In this document: one piece after another, positions 32,901 to 42,782 of the stretch
Numbering within the stretch: position 1 is the first letter of the stretch
How the letters are laid out: each line of letters starts with the position of its first letter
NCBI GenBank assembly: GCA_036702865.1
Contig: DATNQD010000039.1
Coordinates: 52,455 to 116,454, forward strand
Direction: 5' to 3'
DNA length: 64,000 bases
Source of the DNA: Trichocoleus sp.
GTDB lineage: Bacteria > Cyanobacteriota > Cyanobacteriia > Elainellales > Elainellaceae
The notes under the pieces: generated by a model
What the model saw: only the letters and a program-made list of their open reading frames with translations
Database searches by the model: none
Told to the model about the DNA's origin: nothing
Program-made: the position numbers and the translations under genes

Positions 32901-33581
32901 ATGAAAATTAAATTCTCTTTGCCAATCTTGCTGTTGGCGATCGGTTCTCTGACTCCAGCCAATGCTCAAACACGCTCTGCCCCAACCGTTTTACCTTCTC
33001 CCACTCCACCTACCTGCAATCAATTTCGAGCTCAGTCAGACGCTCAAGCCTTCTTGGAGCAAAACCCCCAAACCCTTACGCTTGACCCCGATCAAAACGG
33101 CATCGCCTGTGAAAGCTTATTGCCCAGTTGCGATCGCTTCCAATTCCAGGCACAAGCACAGGCATACTTGGCAGAGCATCAAATTGCTGGCATCAAGCTA
33201 GACCCCGATCAAAACGGCATTGCTTGTGATGCGCTTTTGCCCGAATGCGAACGATTCCAGTCTCAACAAGAAGCGCAAGCATACCTCGAACGCAGTCCAA
33301 TTGCCAGGTTGAAGCTAGATCCCGACAACAACGGGGCAGCCTGCGAAATGCTATCGCGATCGGTTCGCTCCGACGGCAGACGCATCACCAGCAATTCCGG
33401 CAGCGATGGTTGGTTTGCTGAAATCTGGCAGTCTTCCCGCGCCGATCGTCGGACAAATCGACCGTCAACGGTTTACTATATCCGCGCCTGGAAACGCAAC
33501 AGCCCTGACTTTATCGTGACTACAGGCAACTTTGCTTCTCAGCAGGAAGCTTTAGCCTATTTTGAGGATTACTTGCGCTGA
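32901..33581 (+). CDS. Secreted protein with three excalibur repeats
   Basis: 226 residues. A Sec signal (LPILLLAIGSLTPANAQ, cut near 23) is followed by three repeats of the excalibur type: a Cys, the segment QAxAxL, and LDPDQNGIACE/D near residues 65, 105 and 145. The Asp-rich loops are the calcium-binding signature of this family. The C-terminal ~60 residues carry SQQEALAYFEDYLR. Probably a periplasmic or surface calcium-binding protein; ligand and partner unknown. Confidence 0.75.
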   Translation: MKIKFSLPILLLAIGSLTPANAQTRSAPTVLPSPTPPTCNQFRAQSDAQAFLEQNPQTLTLDPDQNGIACESLLPSCDRFQFQAQAQAYLAEHQIAGIKLDPDQNGIACDALLPECERFQSQQEAQAYLERSPIARLKLDPDNNGAACEMLSRSVRSDGRRITSNSGSDGWFAEIWQSSRADRRTNRPSTVYYIRAWKRNSPDFIVTTGNFASQQEALAYFEDYLR

Positions 33582-33715
33582 AGCCCATCGTTTTCTCACC
33601 CTCTCAACTGAGCCACAAGCTCAACCATCAGTTACCCCCTCACCCCGTGATTTCCACAAACTGGTATGGTGAAAGTAAAGTGCTGAGTTTGGACAGGATC
33701 ACGAATTGACTTGCT

Positions 33716-34228
33716 ATGAACTACGTTATTGCCGTTCTAACCGATCGGATTCAGGCAGAAGCAGCCTACTCCACCCTGGAAAAGGAGGGCTTACCGCTCG
33801 ACCAAGTCAGTATTCTGGGAAAAGGCTACAAAACTGCCGCTGAATTTGGCTTCATTGACCCCAAAGAACCTGCCCGGAGACAAGCAAAACTAATGTCGTT
33901 CTGGCTCATTCCCTTTGGGTTTGTGGGGGGTGTGGCTTTTAATCTCTCGACACACTATCAACTCCTCCCAGAAGTCGGCGCACTGGGTAATCAATTGCTT
34001 GGCGGTCTGCTGGGTGCGGTAGGCGGCGCAATGGGCGGCTTTGCTGCAGGGATGTCAAGCATGATGTCGAGTGAAGATGAGTCACTTCCCTACCGAAACC
34101 GTTTGAAGGAAGGAAAGTATTTGGTTGTGGTGAAAGGCGCATCAAACCTGACCAATAAAGCTACCCGGATCTTGCGCCAACTAGAACCCGAAAGCGTCCA
34201 GAGCTATGTAGACCCTAATCAGGTCTAG
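33716..34228 (+). CDS. Gly-rich membrane protein, general-stress-like
   Basis: 170 residues. The N-terminus (MNYVIAVLTDRIQAEAAYST) resembles the heavy-metal/stress-type alpha-beta domain of small general stress proteins. Two Gly-rich membrane spans follow (about 62-82 and 92-116, LLGGLLGAVGGAMGGFAAGM), then a C-terminal alpha-beta piece (GKYLVVVKG). This arrangement is common and uncharacterised in cyanobacteria. Confidence 0.65.
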   Translation: MNYVIAVLTDRIQAEAAYSTLEKEGLPLDQVSILGKGYKTAAEFGFIDPKEPARRQAKLMSFWLIPFGFVGGVAFNLSTHYQLLPEVGALGNQLLGGLLGAVGGAMGGFAAGMSSMMSSEDESLPYRNRLKEGKYLVVVKGASNLTNKATRILRQLEPESVQSYVDPNQV

Positions 34229-34288
34229 CGGCTCATCCTCCCTGACAAACCGAATCTCACCGATTACCTGACCCCCGACCCCTGAATC

Positions 34289-35029
34289 ATGACCCTCCCA
34301 AAAACTCTTGAAGAAGCGATCGAACAGGCAAAAGTGGCAGCCCTGGCTGCGATCGAAGACGGTTGTTCTCGCGTTCAGGTCGAGTTAGTTTTTCCTGAAC
34401 TAAAAATGATGCCAGTTGCGGCTCAATTCCTGTCTGGTTTTGAGACATTTGGTAGTCAGTTGCGCGTTTACTTCCCTGATGCAGGAGGGGCAGCCCTGGC
34501 AAGACGAGATTGGGGTGAAAAGCCCTATGCAGTTCGCGGCATTAGCGACATGAAGGCAGAGATACAGCCTGAAGAACGGGTGGTGGTCTTTGTCGAGCCT
34601 TCTTCCGTTGAAGTGGCAGATGTCGAACGGCTTTGCCAGGATGCAGGCGATCGAGCTGTTGTATTGCTCAATCCTCATATGGAGGACATTGTGACGATCG
34701 GCATTGGCTACGCAGGGCGACAGTTACGCGAACGTTTCCTCAGCCAGTTTGATGCTTGCTACTATCTCCAACCGATCGCAGGGGCAGCGATTCTGCGGGC
34801 ATATCCTTCTCCCTGGCAAGTGTGGCTGGAAAAGGAAGATGATAACTATGAGTTGGTCTTAGAATCTCCCCAGAAGCCCGTCGGCGAGGTATTAGAGCGT
34901 GTTTTGATGGGCACTGCTGCCTCTCAAGATGAAAACTCGGAAACTGCTCAATCTGGAACGCGCAGTCAACCTCCCCGGAAAGGTTTTCTGTCATCTTTAC
35001 AGCAATTTCTAAGAGCGTTGAGCCAGTAA
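34289..35029 (+). CDS. DUF1995 family protein (LPA3-like)
   Basis: 246 residues. The start TLPKTLEEAIEQAKVAALAA and the segments RVQVELVFPELKMMPVA and VVFVEPSSVEVADVERLC are typical of DUF1995, whose plant member LPA3 assists photosystem II accumulation. It is soluble and ends in a Ser/Gln-rich linker plus a short helix. The role in PSII assembly is inferred from plants. Confidence 0.7.
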   Translation: MTLPKTLEEAIEQAKVAALAAIEDGCSRVQVELVFPELKMMPVAAQFLSGFETFGSQLRVYFPDAGGAALARRDWGEKPYAVRGISDMKAEIQPEERVVVFVEPSSVEVADVERLCQDAGDRAVVLLNPHMEDIVTIGIGYAGRQLRERFLSQFDACYYLQPIAGAAILRAYPSPWQVWLEKEDDNYELVLESPQKPVGEVLERVLMGTAASQDENSETAQSGTRSQPPRKGFLSSLQQFLRALSQ

Positions 35030-35362
35030 GTAGCAATTTTTAACAATTAACTTTGTAATATATTTAACATAGGTTCAATGGAGAGTGGGTGAGTCAAGCT
35101 GGCTTCAAGCTTACCGTTTCAAGCCCAAGTCGCGTAGTTTAGACTGGACTTATCTAGACTGAATGAGTGACAATTTGGGCACTTCAACCAAGAGCTTGAG
35201 GTTTCAAGTTGGCACTTATTCGCCAGATGTGCTGCACTGGGTTTGATAGGCTGCTATATTTTGGGCAATCTAAAGGCAACCCAGCCATAAATTCAAAGAA
35301 CTGGATTCTAAGGGTTTGCACATTAGCGTTGAATCGTCTGTTGGTCGTAGCGAGAGGATTGC
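35030..35362. other. 333-bp intergenic region, nothing recognised
   Basis: The region lies between two rightward genes and is A/T-rich near its start. No tRNA, terminator hairpin, riboswitch fold or open frame was supported. Confidence 0.5.
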
Positions 35363-36124
35363 ATGAGCGGAGCTAACGGTCGTCGGATTTTCGTAGGCGA
35401 TGTTCACGGTCACTACGACGGGCTATTGAAATTACTTGAAGCAGTTGCTCCTGGTACGGGCGATCAGGTTTACTTTGTGGGAGATCTGATCGATCGTGGT
35501 CCCAAAAGCGCCCAAGTAATTCAACTCGTCCGTGAGAGCGGCTATCCCTGCGTTCTAGGGAATCATGAACAACTGTTGCTAGAGGCATTCCCTGACAGCA
35601 AGGTTTCCCAATACGCGCTGCAAGCCTGGCTGCAAAGTGGAGGCTATACCACTGTTTCGAGCTACGCCGACCCTGAACTGCTAATCGAAAACTTGAATTG
35701 GCTGCGAACCCTCCCCCCTTACCTTGACTTGGGCGACATTTGGCTGGTTCATGCTGGATTACACCCCAACCTCTCGATCGCCATGCAGACCCATCAAGAG
35801 TTTTGCTGGATTCGAGAAGAGTTTCACAGCATCCGCAAGCCCTACTTCCCAGACAAGCTTGTGATTACCGGACACACCATCACCTTCACCCTACCTGATG
35901 TGACTCCGGGTGCTCTCGCCTCTGGGCAGGGCTGGCTCGATATTGATACAGGAGCCTATCATCCTAAAAGTGGTTGGCTGACTGCCGTGGACATCACGAA
36001 TCAGCAGGTCTATCAGGTGAATGTGTTCCAGCACAAGTCTCGCCAGTTGCCACTTGCCGAAGCCACAGTGCAAGTTGATCCAACCCAGGTTCACCGACGA
36101 CGGCAGCTATTACAGACGCTTTAA
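35363..36124 (+). CDS. PPP-type serine/threonine phosphatase
   Basis: 253 residues with all metal-binding motifs of the PPP/calcineurin-like fold: GDVHGHYDG (about 11-19), GDLIDRGP (about 40-47), GNHEQ (about 69-73), and later HAGLHP and GHTI. This is a two-metal phosphoesterase in the bacterial PrpA/lambda-phosphatase-like group, cytoplasmic. Substrate unknown. It stands alone between intergenic regions of over 300 bp. Confidence 0.85.
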   Translation: MSGANGRRIFVGDVHGHYDGLLKLLEAVAPGTGDQVYFVGDLIDRGPKSAQVIQLVRESGYPCVLGNHEQLLLEAFPDSKVSQYALQAWLQSGGYTTVSSYADPELLIENLNWLRTLPPYLDLGDIWLVHAGLHPNLSIAMQTHQEFCWIREEFHSIRKPYFPDKLVITGHTITFTLPDVTPGALASGQGWLDIDTGAYHPKSGWLTAVDITNQQVYQVNVFQHKSRQLPLAEATVQVDPTQVHRRRQLLQTL

Positions 36125-36435
36125 TCGCTTCAATACAGAGGCTCCTATCTAGAGGCAACTAGGACAGGAAAAACACATTAAAAACACATTGCCTATCCAA
36201 ACTCAGGTTAGGGGATTGTTTGTCGCATCCAGACGTTTTTTTCACCGATCGCTCCCAGAGTTTTTCGTTCCCACTCTAGATTCACGGATAGATCAAGATT
36301 TACGGAGAGGGCAACTGTGCCCCTGTAATGCACCAAGTTGATCAGCGACAATCCCAGTAAAACCAGTTTGATATCAATAAAAAAAGACTGAGTGATTGTT
36401 TCACCCAGCCCATCAAGTTTCTTACAGTTTTGCGC
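36125..36435. other. 311-bp intergenic region holding the ftsH terminator
   Basis: Between the phosphatase and ftsH 3' ends. It contains the minus-strand terminator at 36379-36408 and otherwise nothing supported. Confidence 0.5.
36379..36408 (-). terminator. Rho-independent terminator of ftsH
   Basis: On the minus strand CTGGGTGA pairs with TCACTCAG (one G-U) around a 5-base loop and is followed by seven T. It lies about 28 bases after the ftsH stop. Confidence 0.8.
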
Positions 36436-38322
36436 TTACAGTTTCGGGACGTACTGCTCTTTCTCCGGAACAGCCGTGTATTCTGCAACAATTTGACGGA
36501 ATTCTTCACCGTCGATCGTCTCTTTTTCAATCAACAAATCAACTAGACGATCCATCACCACCCGATTTTCCCGAACAATCCTACAAGCTTCGTCGTAGCA
36601 ATGTTCGACAATTTCGCGCACCTGAGCATCAATCCGGGCAGCAATTTCCTCAGAGTAGTCCGATCGGCTCATCCAGTCGCGCCCCAGGAACACTTCAGCC
36701 TGCTGGCTTTCGAGCGACAAAGGTCCCAGGCTAGACATGCCAAAGCGAGTTACCATTTGACGTGCCACGCCGGAAACTTGCTGTAAGTCACCGCCTGCCC
36801 CGGTTGTCACCTCTGCATCTCCAAAGATCACCTGTTCCGCAGCCCGACCGCCCAGAGCCCCAGAGATTCGTGCCAACAACTGAGAGCGAGAAATTAAACC
36901 TTGCTCCTCGTTGGGGGTAAACCAGGTTAGACCTTGTGCCTGTCCTCTCGGAATCAGCGTCACTTTCTGTACTGGATCATGCGCCTTAACCAAGGTACCC
37001 ACGATCGCATGCCCAATTTCGTGATAAGCAATCAGTCGCTTACTCTTGCTATCCACTAACGGCGTGCCTTCCATCCCTGCCACAACGCGATCGACAGCAT
37101 CATCAATCTCTAGCATTGTGATCGTTTCTTTACGACGACGAGCCGTCAGAATCGCTGCTTCGTTCAGCAAGTTTGCCAGATCTGCGCCTGTGAATCCAGG
37201 GGTACGCCGCGCGATCGCTTCCAGGGAAACTGAAGGGTCAAGCTTCTTGTTCCGCGCATGGACTTGCAGCACTTCCAGACGACCTTTAATGTCGGGTGCA
37301 TCCACTGTTACCTGGCGATCGAATCGACCGGGACGCAGCAGGGCTGAATCGAGCACATCAGGACGGTTCGTCGCCGCAATGATGATAATCCCCGTGTTGC
37401 CCTCAAAGCCGTCCATCTCGGTCAAGAGCTGGTTCAGCGTTTGCTCTCGCTCATCGTTACCGCCACCAATGCCTGCTCCCCGCTGCCGTCCCACCGCATC
37501 AATCTCATCAATGAAGATGATACAGGGCGCATTCTCTTTTGCCTTCTTGAACAAATCTCGTACGCGGGATGCACCGACCCCAACAAACATCTCGACAAAC
37601 TCGGAGCCTGAGATGCTAAAGAAGGGCACACCTGCTTCACCCGCAATTGCTTTTGCCAAGAGGGTCTTCCCGGTTCCCGGAGGACCAACCAGCAGGACGC
37701 CCTTGGGAATTTTAGCGCCGACAGCAGTAAAGCGTTCTGGCTTCTTGAGGAAGGTAACGACTTCTTGCAGTTCTTCTTTGGCTTCTTCGATTCCTGCCAC
37801 GTCATCAAACATGACGCCCGTTTTGGCTTCCATCATGAAGCGGGCTTTGGACTTGCCGAAGCTCATCGCTTGACCCGGACCACCCGGCACATTGTTGGAA
37901 CGACGGAACAGGAAGAACAGCCCACCAATTAGCAGCAGTGGGAAGATGAGATTGCCGAGCAGTCCCCAAATTGCTCCATCGTTGCGAGGCGGATGCACAT
38001 CAAAGCTAATGTCATCCTGACGTAAGCGGGAGATCAGTTCAGGGGTGTTGCCTGGCAGGTCAACCCGGAGCCGCTGCACGCGACCGTCTAGCTCAGGATC
38101 AATCGCTTCGACGATCGCCGTCCGTCCGCTTTCAAATAGGTCAACGCTGGTGACGCGACCCTGATTCAGGTAGTCCAGAAAACGTCCATAAGTCATCCGG
38201 GTACTTGCCGTGTTATTGCCTGTGCTCATTGGAGCAGCCGCAAAAGCGCCCTGCCACAGGAAGAAGCCAATGATTAAGGCTGGCAATGTCCAGAGCAGGA
38301 CTACTCTCCAGGAAAGTTTCAT
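36436..38322 (-). CDS. ftsH: FtsH membrane AAA protease (FtsH2-like)
   Basis: 628 residues. Two membrane spans (about 5-27 and 113-140) flank the lumenal domain. The AAA motor has GPPGTGKT (about 205-212) and [12 protein letters not shown]. The zinc protease site is HEIGHA (about 435). The start [20 protein letters not shown] and the end [15 protein letters not shown] closely resemble the cyanobacterial FtsH2 (Slr0228) group, which degrades damaged D1 protein during photosystem II repair, usually as a hetero-hexamer with FtsH3. The exact subgroup is judged from memory of Slr0228. Confidence 0.95.
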   Translation of the reverse strand: MKLSWRVVLLWTLPALIIGFFLWQGAFAAAPMSTGNNTASTRMTYGRFLDYLNQGRVTSVDLFESGRTAIVEAIDPELDGRVQRLRVDLPGNTPELISRLRQDDISFDVHPPRNDGAIWGLLGNLIFPLLLIGGLFFLFRRSNNVPGGPGQAMSFGKSKARFMMEAKTGVMFDDVAGIEEAKEELQEVVTFLKKPERFTAVGAKIPKGVLLVGPPGTGKTLLAKAIAGEAGVPFFSISGSEFVEMFVGVGASRVRDLFKKAKENAPCIIFIDEIDAVGRQRGAGIGGGNDEREQTLNQLLTEMDGFEGNTGIIIIAATNRPDVLDSALLRPGRFDRQVTVDAPDIKGRLEVLQVHARNKKLDPSVSLEAIARRTPGFTGADLANLLNEAAILTARRRKETITMLEIDDAVDRVVAGMEGTPLVDSKSKRLIAYHEIGHAIVGTLVKAHDPVQKVTLIPRGQAQGLTWFTPNEEQGLISRSQLLARISGALGGRAAEQVIFGDAEVTTGAGGDLQQVSGVARQMVTRFGMSSLGPLSLESQQAEVFLGRDWMSRSDYSEEIAARIDAQVREIVEHCYDEACRIVRENRVVMDRLVDLLIEKETIDGEEFRQIVAEYTAVPEKEQYVPKL

Positions 38323-38800
38323 AGGGTTAGTTGCCTTTAACTTTTGATACAGTAGCGACCGTCATAAAACGAATCAGCCCAGAGAAATGTCAATTTCTGT
38401 AGGAAATTGTGAGGTTAAGTGCGCTCAGCAAGTTTATTCGCTTGTAATTTTCAGTTTAAATCGCTTTCTTCAGCCCATTCAGATTAAGGAACGAACCAAA
38501 AAGCAGTGATGGCTGCAATCGCTGAGAACGAATCTTAACTAAATTTAACGTAATTCTGAGAAACCGAGCAACTGATTCTCTAAGCAGAAGCCGAAAAAGG
38601 CCGAGCAGGTTGGTTCTGGAGCGATCGTCACTCCTGTTGCAAAAAATGCCGTATCGCCTCACTGCGGCAATGAATCCTGAGAAACGAAAATTTTTATAGA
38701 GCAAGTGTACTATTTGAAAAAAACCGTGGTAGAACAAGCGTATTAGTTTTGAGAACCAATTTTGCGTTGATACCCCCGATTAAAGAGGCAATCAAACCCC
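38323..38800. other. 478-bp intergenic region upstream of parM-like gene with TGAGAA(A)C repeats
   Basis: TGAGAAC or TGAGAAAC occurs on the plus strand at 38523, 38557, 38678 and 38750, all ahead of the ParM/ParR-like pair. ParMR systems usually have a centromere of short repeats upstream of parM, so these are candidates, although spacing is irregular and the motif is short. A short open frame on the minus strand here is not protein-like. Confidence 0.35.
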
Positions 38801-39865
38801 ATGGCAGGTAAATCTTCTCCTCCCTTGTTTAGCCCTGTACTCAGCGTTGATTTAGGACGTACTTCGACAAAGGCTTGTGTGAGCCGCAACCCAGAACAGG
38901 TCGTACTTATTCCAGCCAACGTCGCCCACCTGACCGTGGAACAAGTCCGACGCGGTGGCTTTGAGTCTCAACCAACTGATCCATTAATGGATATTTGGCT
39001 AGAGTTTCAAGGTCGTGGCTATGCGATCGGACAATTGGGTGCTGATTTTGGGGCAAATTTAGGAATTGGACAATCGAAGGTCGAAGATGCGCTCGTTAAG
39101 GTACTTGCCTGTGTTGGCTTGTTTAATTTGCGCGAGAAGATTTCTGTCGTGCTGGGTTTGCCTTACTATTCTCAGGAACAGTTCGATCGAGAAAAAGAGC
39201 AGATTACAAGTTTACTGAAGTCCCCCCACGTTTTAAGTTATCGGGGCGAGCTGGTGGCGATCGAGATTGAGCAGGTTTGGGTGATGCCAGAAGGCTATGG
39301 CAGCCTGATCTGGTGTGAAGCGGACAAGAAAGCGTCGAGCACAGACTTTCCCCATCTCTCGGTTGCCGTTGTTGATATTGGGCATCAAACCACTGATTTT
39401 CTCATGGTCGATCGCTTCCGGTTTGCTAGAGGCGCGTCGAAGAGCGAACCTTTTGCCATGAGCCAGTTTTATGAGCAGGTCGCTGCTCAAATTCAGGGAG
39501 CCGACAGCCAATCCCTCTCTCTGATTGAAGCAGTGAATCGACCCGAAGGCGAGCGTTTTTTCCGTCCTAGAGGCTCAACAACACCGACCAATCTCGATGA
39601 CATTCTGCCGAGTTTGCGGAAAAGCTTTGCCCGTGAACTGTCCGATCGGTTGGTCACCTGGCTACCTGAACGAGTAACCGATGTCATTGTTAGCGGTGGG
39701 GGCGGCGAATTTTTCTGGAACGAACTGCGTCCGCTGCTCAGAGAAACCCGACTAAAAGGGCATCTGGCAAAGCCGTCTCGTAAAGCGAATGCGCTAGGGC
39801 AGTTCATCTACGGAGAAGCTCAGGCAATTGCCGTAGCCAGTAAAGCTGTGGGACTAAAGGGTTAG
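38801..39865 (+). CDS. ParM/StbA-like actin-fold protein
   Basis: 354 residues. LSVDLGRTSTKACV (phosphate 1), VAVVDIGHQTTDFLMV (phosphate 2) and VTDVIVSGGGGEFFW (adenosine motif) give the actin/ParM ATPase fold. Such proteins polymerise into filaments that push plasmid copies apart, held through ParR at a centromere. The next gene, four bases downstream, is a ParR-like small protein. The pair here lies in ordinary chromosome next to ftsH, so the cargo is uncertain. Confidence 0.8.
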   Translation: MAGKSSPPLFSPVLSVDLGRTSTKACVSRNPEQVVLIPANVAHLTVEQVRRGGFESQPTDPLMDIWLEFQGRGYAIGQLGADFGANLGIGQSKVEDALVKVLACVGLFNLREKISVVLGLPYYSQEQFDREKEQITSLLKSPHVLSYRGELVAIEIEQVWVMPEGYGSLIWCEADKKASSTDFPHLSVAVVDIGHQTTDFLMVDRFRFARGASKSEPFAMSQFYEQVAAQIQGADSQSLSLIEAVNRPEGERFFRPRGSTTPTNLDDILPSLRKSFARELSDRLVTWLPERVTDVIVSGGGGEFFWNELRPLLRETRLKGHLAKPSRKANALGQFIYGEAQAIAVASKAVGLKG

Positions 39866-39869
39866 TGCT

Positions 39870-40304
39870 ATGACCGATCGCTGTGAAAAACCGAATCGGA
39901 TGGTCCGTTTTACCGCAACAGAAGCAGATCAGCGGTTGCTCAGTGCGATCGATCGCACCCTGGAAACTCAAGTGGATGGCAGCTTCAGCGATCTTTGCAA
40001 GCAGGCGCTCCAGCACTATTTGTCTCTCAGAGATATACCTCCAGGAGATGTGCCTCAGAGTTATTCTGGCTGGATTGTGCTTCAGCAGCAGGTGATCACA
40101 ATGCAACTGCAATTGACTCACTTTGCTCAGCAGCAGCAAGCAGCAAGCGAACCTTTGATTTCGGTCAAGCAGCAGATTCAGGCTTTGGGCGATCGGTTAA
40201 CCCAGCTAGAACAACAGGTAGAGAGTGGAGTGTCTACGCCCCCATCGATCGCAGAAGTTGACCCACTTTTAAGTCGATTAGCTCCTTTATTAGAGGACTT
40301 CTAG
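39870..40304 (+). CDS. ParR-like adaptor, partner of the ParM-like protein
   Basis: 144 residues. An N-terminal ribbon-helix-helix-like part (NRMVRFTATEADQRLLSAID, then SFSDLCKQALQHYLSL) is followed by a Gln-rich coiled coil (about 75-125). It starts four bases after the parM-like stop, the standard parMR order. ParR binds the centromere through RHH domains and caps ParM filaments. Function on the chromosome is inferred. Confidence 0.7.
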   Translation: MTDRCEKPNRMVRFTATEADQRLLSAIDRTLETQVDGSFSDLCKQALQHYLSLRDIPPGDVPQSYSGWIVLQQQVITMQLQLTHFAQQQQAASEPLISVKQQIQALGDRLTQLEQQVESGVSTPPSIAEVDPLLSRLAPLLEDF

Positions 40305-40305
40305 C

Positions 40306-40818
40306 CTACTGCTCCCGCCGTTCGCTCATTCGAATCACGTAGGGATGATAAGTGCTTTGGGCAAAGGAACCGACCCAGATTTCATAGGTTCCAGAAAGCC
40401 ACTGACCCGCAATGCCCGGATTCTTGCCGGAATAGTCATCATTGCACCAGGTTCCGCCCGGTCCACGTACCATCAGAGTCGTATCTTCAGGGCTTTGGAC
40501 TTGAAAGCTGAGGTAGTTGAAAAACTCAGTGAGAACGATCGTGTGATCCGGCTGAGTATCGATAAAGCCATTGCAGGGACCTGTCGCTGTCGCTGTTCGT
40601 CCTGCAACCTCACTAGCAGCTTGATCGCCGCCGCTGATGCCTCGAATTGTGGTGGGGTCAGGGGTGAATTCTGGGCTGAGCCGAACATTCTCAAAGATCG
40701 TCGAAGACTGCGGTGTTTGGGCGATCGACGGAGATCCTGCCAGGAATGGAACCAATCCAGTTAAAAGAACAGCCGCTCCAATAGAGCACTTTGCAAAATT
40801 TATCCCTCGAATATGCAT
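40306..40818 (-). CDS. Secreted PPC-like domain protein
   Basis: 170 residues from the ATG at 40818, which gives a good Sec signal (GAAVLLTGLVPFLAGSPSIAQ); the longer open frame is not used. The mature part has TLMVRGPGGTWCNDDYSGKN followed by LSGTYEIWVGSF, the pattern of bacterial pre-peptidase C-terminal-like beta domains. Two Cys (GPCNG and TWCND) may form a disulfide. Likely periplasmic or extracellular; function unknown. Confidence 0.65.
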   Translation of the reverse strand: MHIRGINFAKCSIGAAVLLTGLVPFLAGSPSIAQTPQSSTIFENVRLSPEFTPDPTTIRGISGGDQAASEVAGRTATATGPCNGFIDTQPDHTIVLTEFFNYLSFQVQSPEDTTLMVRGPGGTWCNDDYSGKNPGIAGQWLSGTYEIWVGSFAQSTYHPYVIRMSERREQ

Positions 40819-40881
40819 GAGTTTTGTTCGCTGATGACAGGTTAGAAGCAAGCAGAAAAAACAGGGACAGATTTTTGACTT

Positions 40882-40924
40882 AAAAAGACCCCTGTACTGA
40901 ATCAATTAATCCAGAAGACAGGGG
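40882..40924 (-). terminator. Possible terminator downstream of gltX
   Basis: On the minus strand CCCCTGT (40924-40918) pairs with ACAGGGG (40895-40889) and is followed by TCTTTTT. The 22-base loop is long, so the call is tentative; it lies about 100 bases after gltX. Confidence 0.4.
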
Positions 40925-41020
40925 ATAGTGTAAAACGGTTCCGAACATGGAAACTAGGGATAGTAATTGGCAATGGTAATAATTGACTGGTAAGTGTGAT
41001 TACGCATTACCTTCAACCCA

Positions 41021-42469
41021 CTACCCTTCTGCGATCGTCACTGCCTGCTGTAATCGAGGTAAAGCCATTTGATGCTGATGGAGCAATAGCCAGGACTGCA
41101 CTAAATCCGGTCCTTTCAAATCGCCAGTGAGCGCAGCGCGGAGGGATTTCATCAACATGCCCTTCTTGACACCCTGCGACTTGACAACACTCTGGACGAT
41201 CGCTTGTGCCCCTTCTTCTGTAAGAGCTGTCACGCCTTCGAGTTCGGCAATCACGCCTTTGAGTGCTGCTGCAACGCCTTCGAGTCGGAGTTGGGTTTGT
41301 GCTACTTCCGTAAACTCAATATCTGAGATAAACAGGTAGTGCGTCATGGGAACGGCATCTTCTAAGCGTTCCAGGCTTGGTGCAATGAGGGCAGTCAGCG
41401 TTTCTAACCAGGCACGATCGTCCGAGTTCACCGGATAGCCTGCCTGTTGCCAGTAAGGAATCAGCAATTCGATCAAGCGATCGATGGGCATGGCGTGCAA
41501 ATACTGGCTGTTGATCCAGTTGAGCTTATCCCAGTCAAATTTTGCGCCTGCTTTGTTCACGCGATCGAAGCTAAACTGTTTTGCCGCTTCTTCCAGCGAG
41601 AAAATTTCGTTCATGCCTTCCGGGGGTGACCAACCGAGCAGGGTCATGTAGTTACCGATCGCTTCGGCAGTGTAGCCCATCCGCTGAAAGTCAGAAATCG
41701 AAGTCACACCATCTCGCTTCGAGAGTTTTGCGCCTGCCTGGTTGAGAATCAGCGGGGTATGCCCGAATTCAGGCACCTTTGTGCCTAGTGCTTCGTACAG
41801 CAAAATCTGTTTGGGTGTATTGCCGATGTGATCTTCGCCCCGGATAACGTGCGAGATCTGCATATCAATGTCATCGATGACCACGACAAAGTTGTACAGC
41901 GGCGCACCCACTTCACCCGCTTCGGAAGCACGAGCGATCACCATATCTCCGCCCAGATCGCGCCCTTTCCAGGTGACTTTGCCGCGCACCAGGTCAGTCC
42001 AACTGATTTCGCGATCGTCCTCAATTTTGAAGCGAATTACAGGTTTCCGTCCCTCGGCAACAAAGGCGGCTTCCTGGTCTGGGGTGAGGTTGCGGTGGCG
42101 ATTATCATAACGAGGGGCTTCATTGCGGGCTTTCTGGGCTTCGCGCATGGCGTCAAGTTCTTCGGGCGTATCATAAGCGCGATAGGCAACCCCTTTGTCG
42201 AGCAAGTCTTGAACTTTCTGCCGATACAAGTCCATTCGCTGCGTTTGATAGGAGGGTCCTTCGTCCCAGGCCAGCCCCAGCCAGGTCAAGCCGTCAATAA
42301 TATTTTGGGTATATTCAGGGCGCGATCGTTCTAAATCTGTATCTTCGATCCGCAAAATGAATTGCCCACCGTGATGACGAGCAAACAGCCAGTTAAAGAC
42401 AGCAGTCCGGGCTGTGCCAATGTGCAAATTTCCGGTAGGACTGGGGGCAATACGAACACGAACAGACAT
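41021..42469 (-). CDS. gltX: Glutamyl-tRNA synthetase
   Basis: 482 residues, the standard length. The class I signatures are present: [16 protein letters not shown] (HIGH-type) near the start and KLSKRDG (KMSKS-type) near residue 250. The anticodon-binding helical C-terminus is complete. It charges tRNA-Glu for translation and for tetrapyrrole synthesis, which in cyanobacteria starts from glutamyl-tRNA. Cyanobacterial GltX is often non-discriminating (also charging tRNA-Gln), which cannot be judged here. Confidence 0.97.
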   Translation of the reverse strand: MSVRVRIAPSPTGNLHIGTARTAVFNWLFARHHGGQFILRIEDTDLERSRPEYTQNIIDGLTWLGLAWDEGPSYQTQRMDLYRQKVQDLLDKGVAYRAYDTPEELDAMREAQKARNEAPRYDNRHRNLTPDQEAAFVAEGRKPVIRFKIEDDREISWTDLVRGKVTWKGRDLGGDMVIARASEAGEVGAPLYNFVVVIDDIDMQISHVIRGEDHIGNTPKQILLYEALGTKVPEFGHTPLILNQAGAKLSKRDGVTSISDFQRMGYTAEAIGNYMTLLGWSPPEGMNEIFSLEEAAKQFSFDRVNKAGAKFDWDKLNWINSQYLHAMPIDRLIELLIPYWQQAGYPVNSDDRAWLETLTALIAPSLERLEDAVPMTHYLFISDIEFTEVAQTQLRLEGVAAALKGVIAELEGVTALTEEGAQAIVQSVVKSQGVKKGMLMKSLRAALTGDLKGPDLVQSWLLLHQHQMALPRLQQAVTIAEG

Positions 42470-42782
42470 ATTAGGAAGGATGAGGGATGAAGGACGAGAA
42501 GGAGTTGACCCAAAGTGGGTTTTCCTTCAGTTTTGACATTCTTACGATTCTAGCGAGTCTCGATCGCAGCGAACGATCCGTTCCAACTCAGATCTATCTC
42601 AGATTTACCGTGATCAAAATTGACCTTGAGCATTTATACTTAAATTTAAGATGACTTTTAAGATCTGGGCTGGATTGAGATAGATACGATTCACTTGTGT
42701 AAGGAAAGTATCTTAAGATTGTCATAAGCATTTCTCGTCCGAAGCCGAAATTAGCTGATCACACCAACTAGGAGGAAACCTT
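42470..42782. other. 313-bp divergent intergenic region gltX/fba
   Basis: It carries the start regions of two divergent genes. A 12-bp perfect palindrome CTTAAATTTAAG lies at 42639-42650, and AGGAGG sits seven bases before the aldolase ATG. Promoter hexamers could not be fixed. Confidence 0.45.

Noticed and set aside
38456..38737. 93-codon open frame upstream of the parM-like gene
   Set aside because: Its composition is unlike protein, it is antisense to the repeat region, and no ribosome site was seen.
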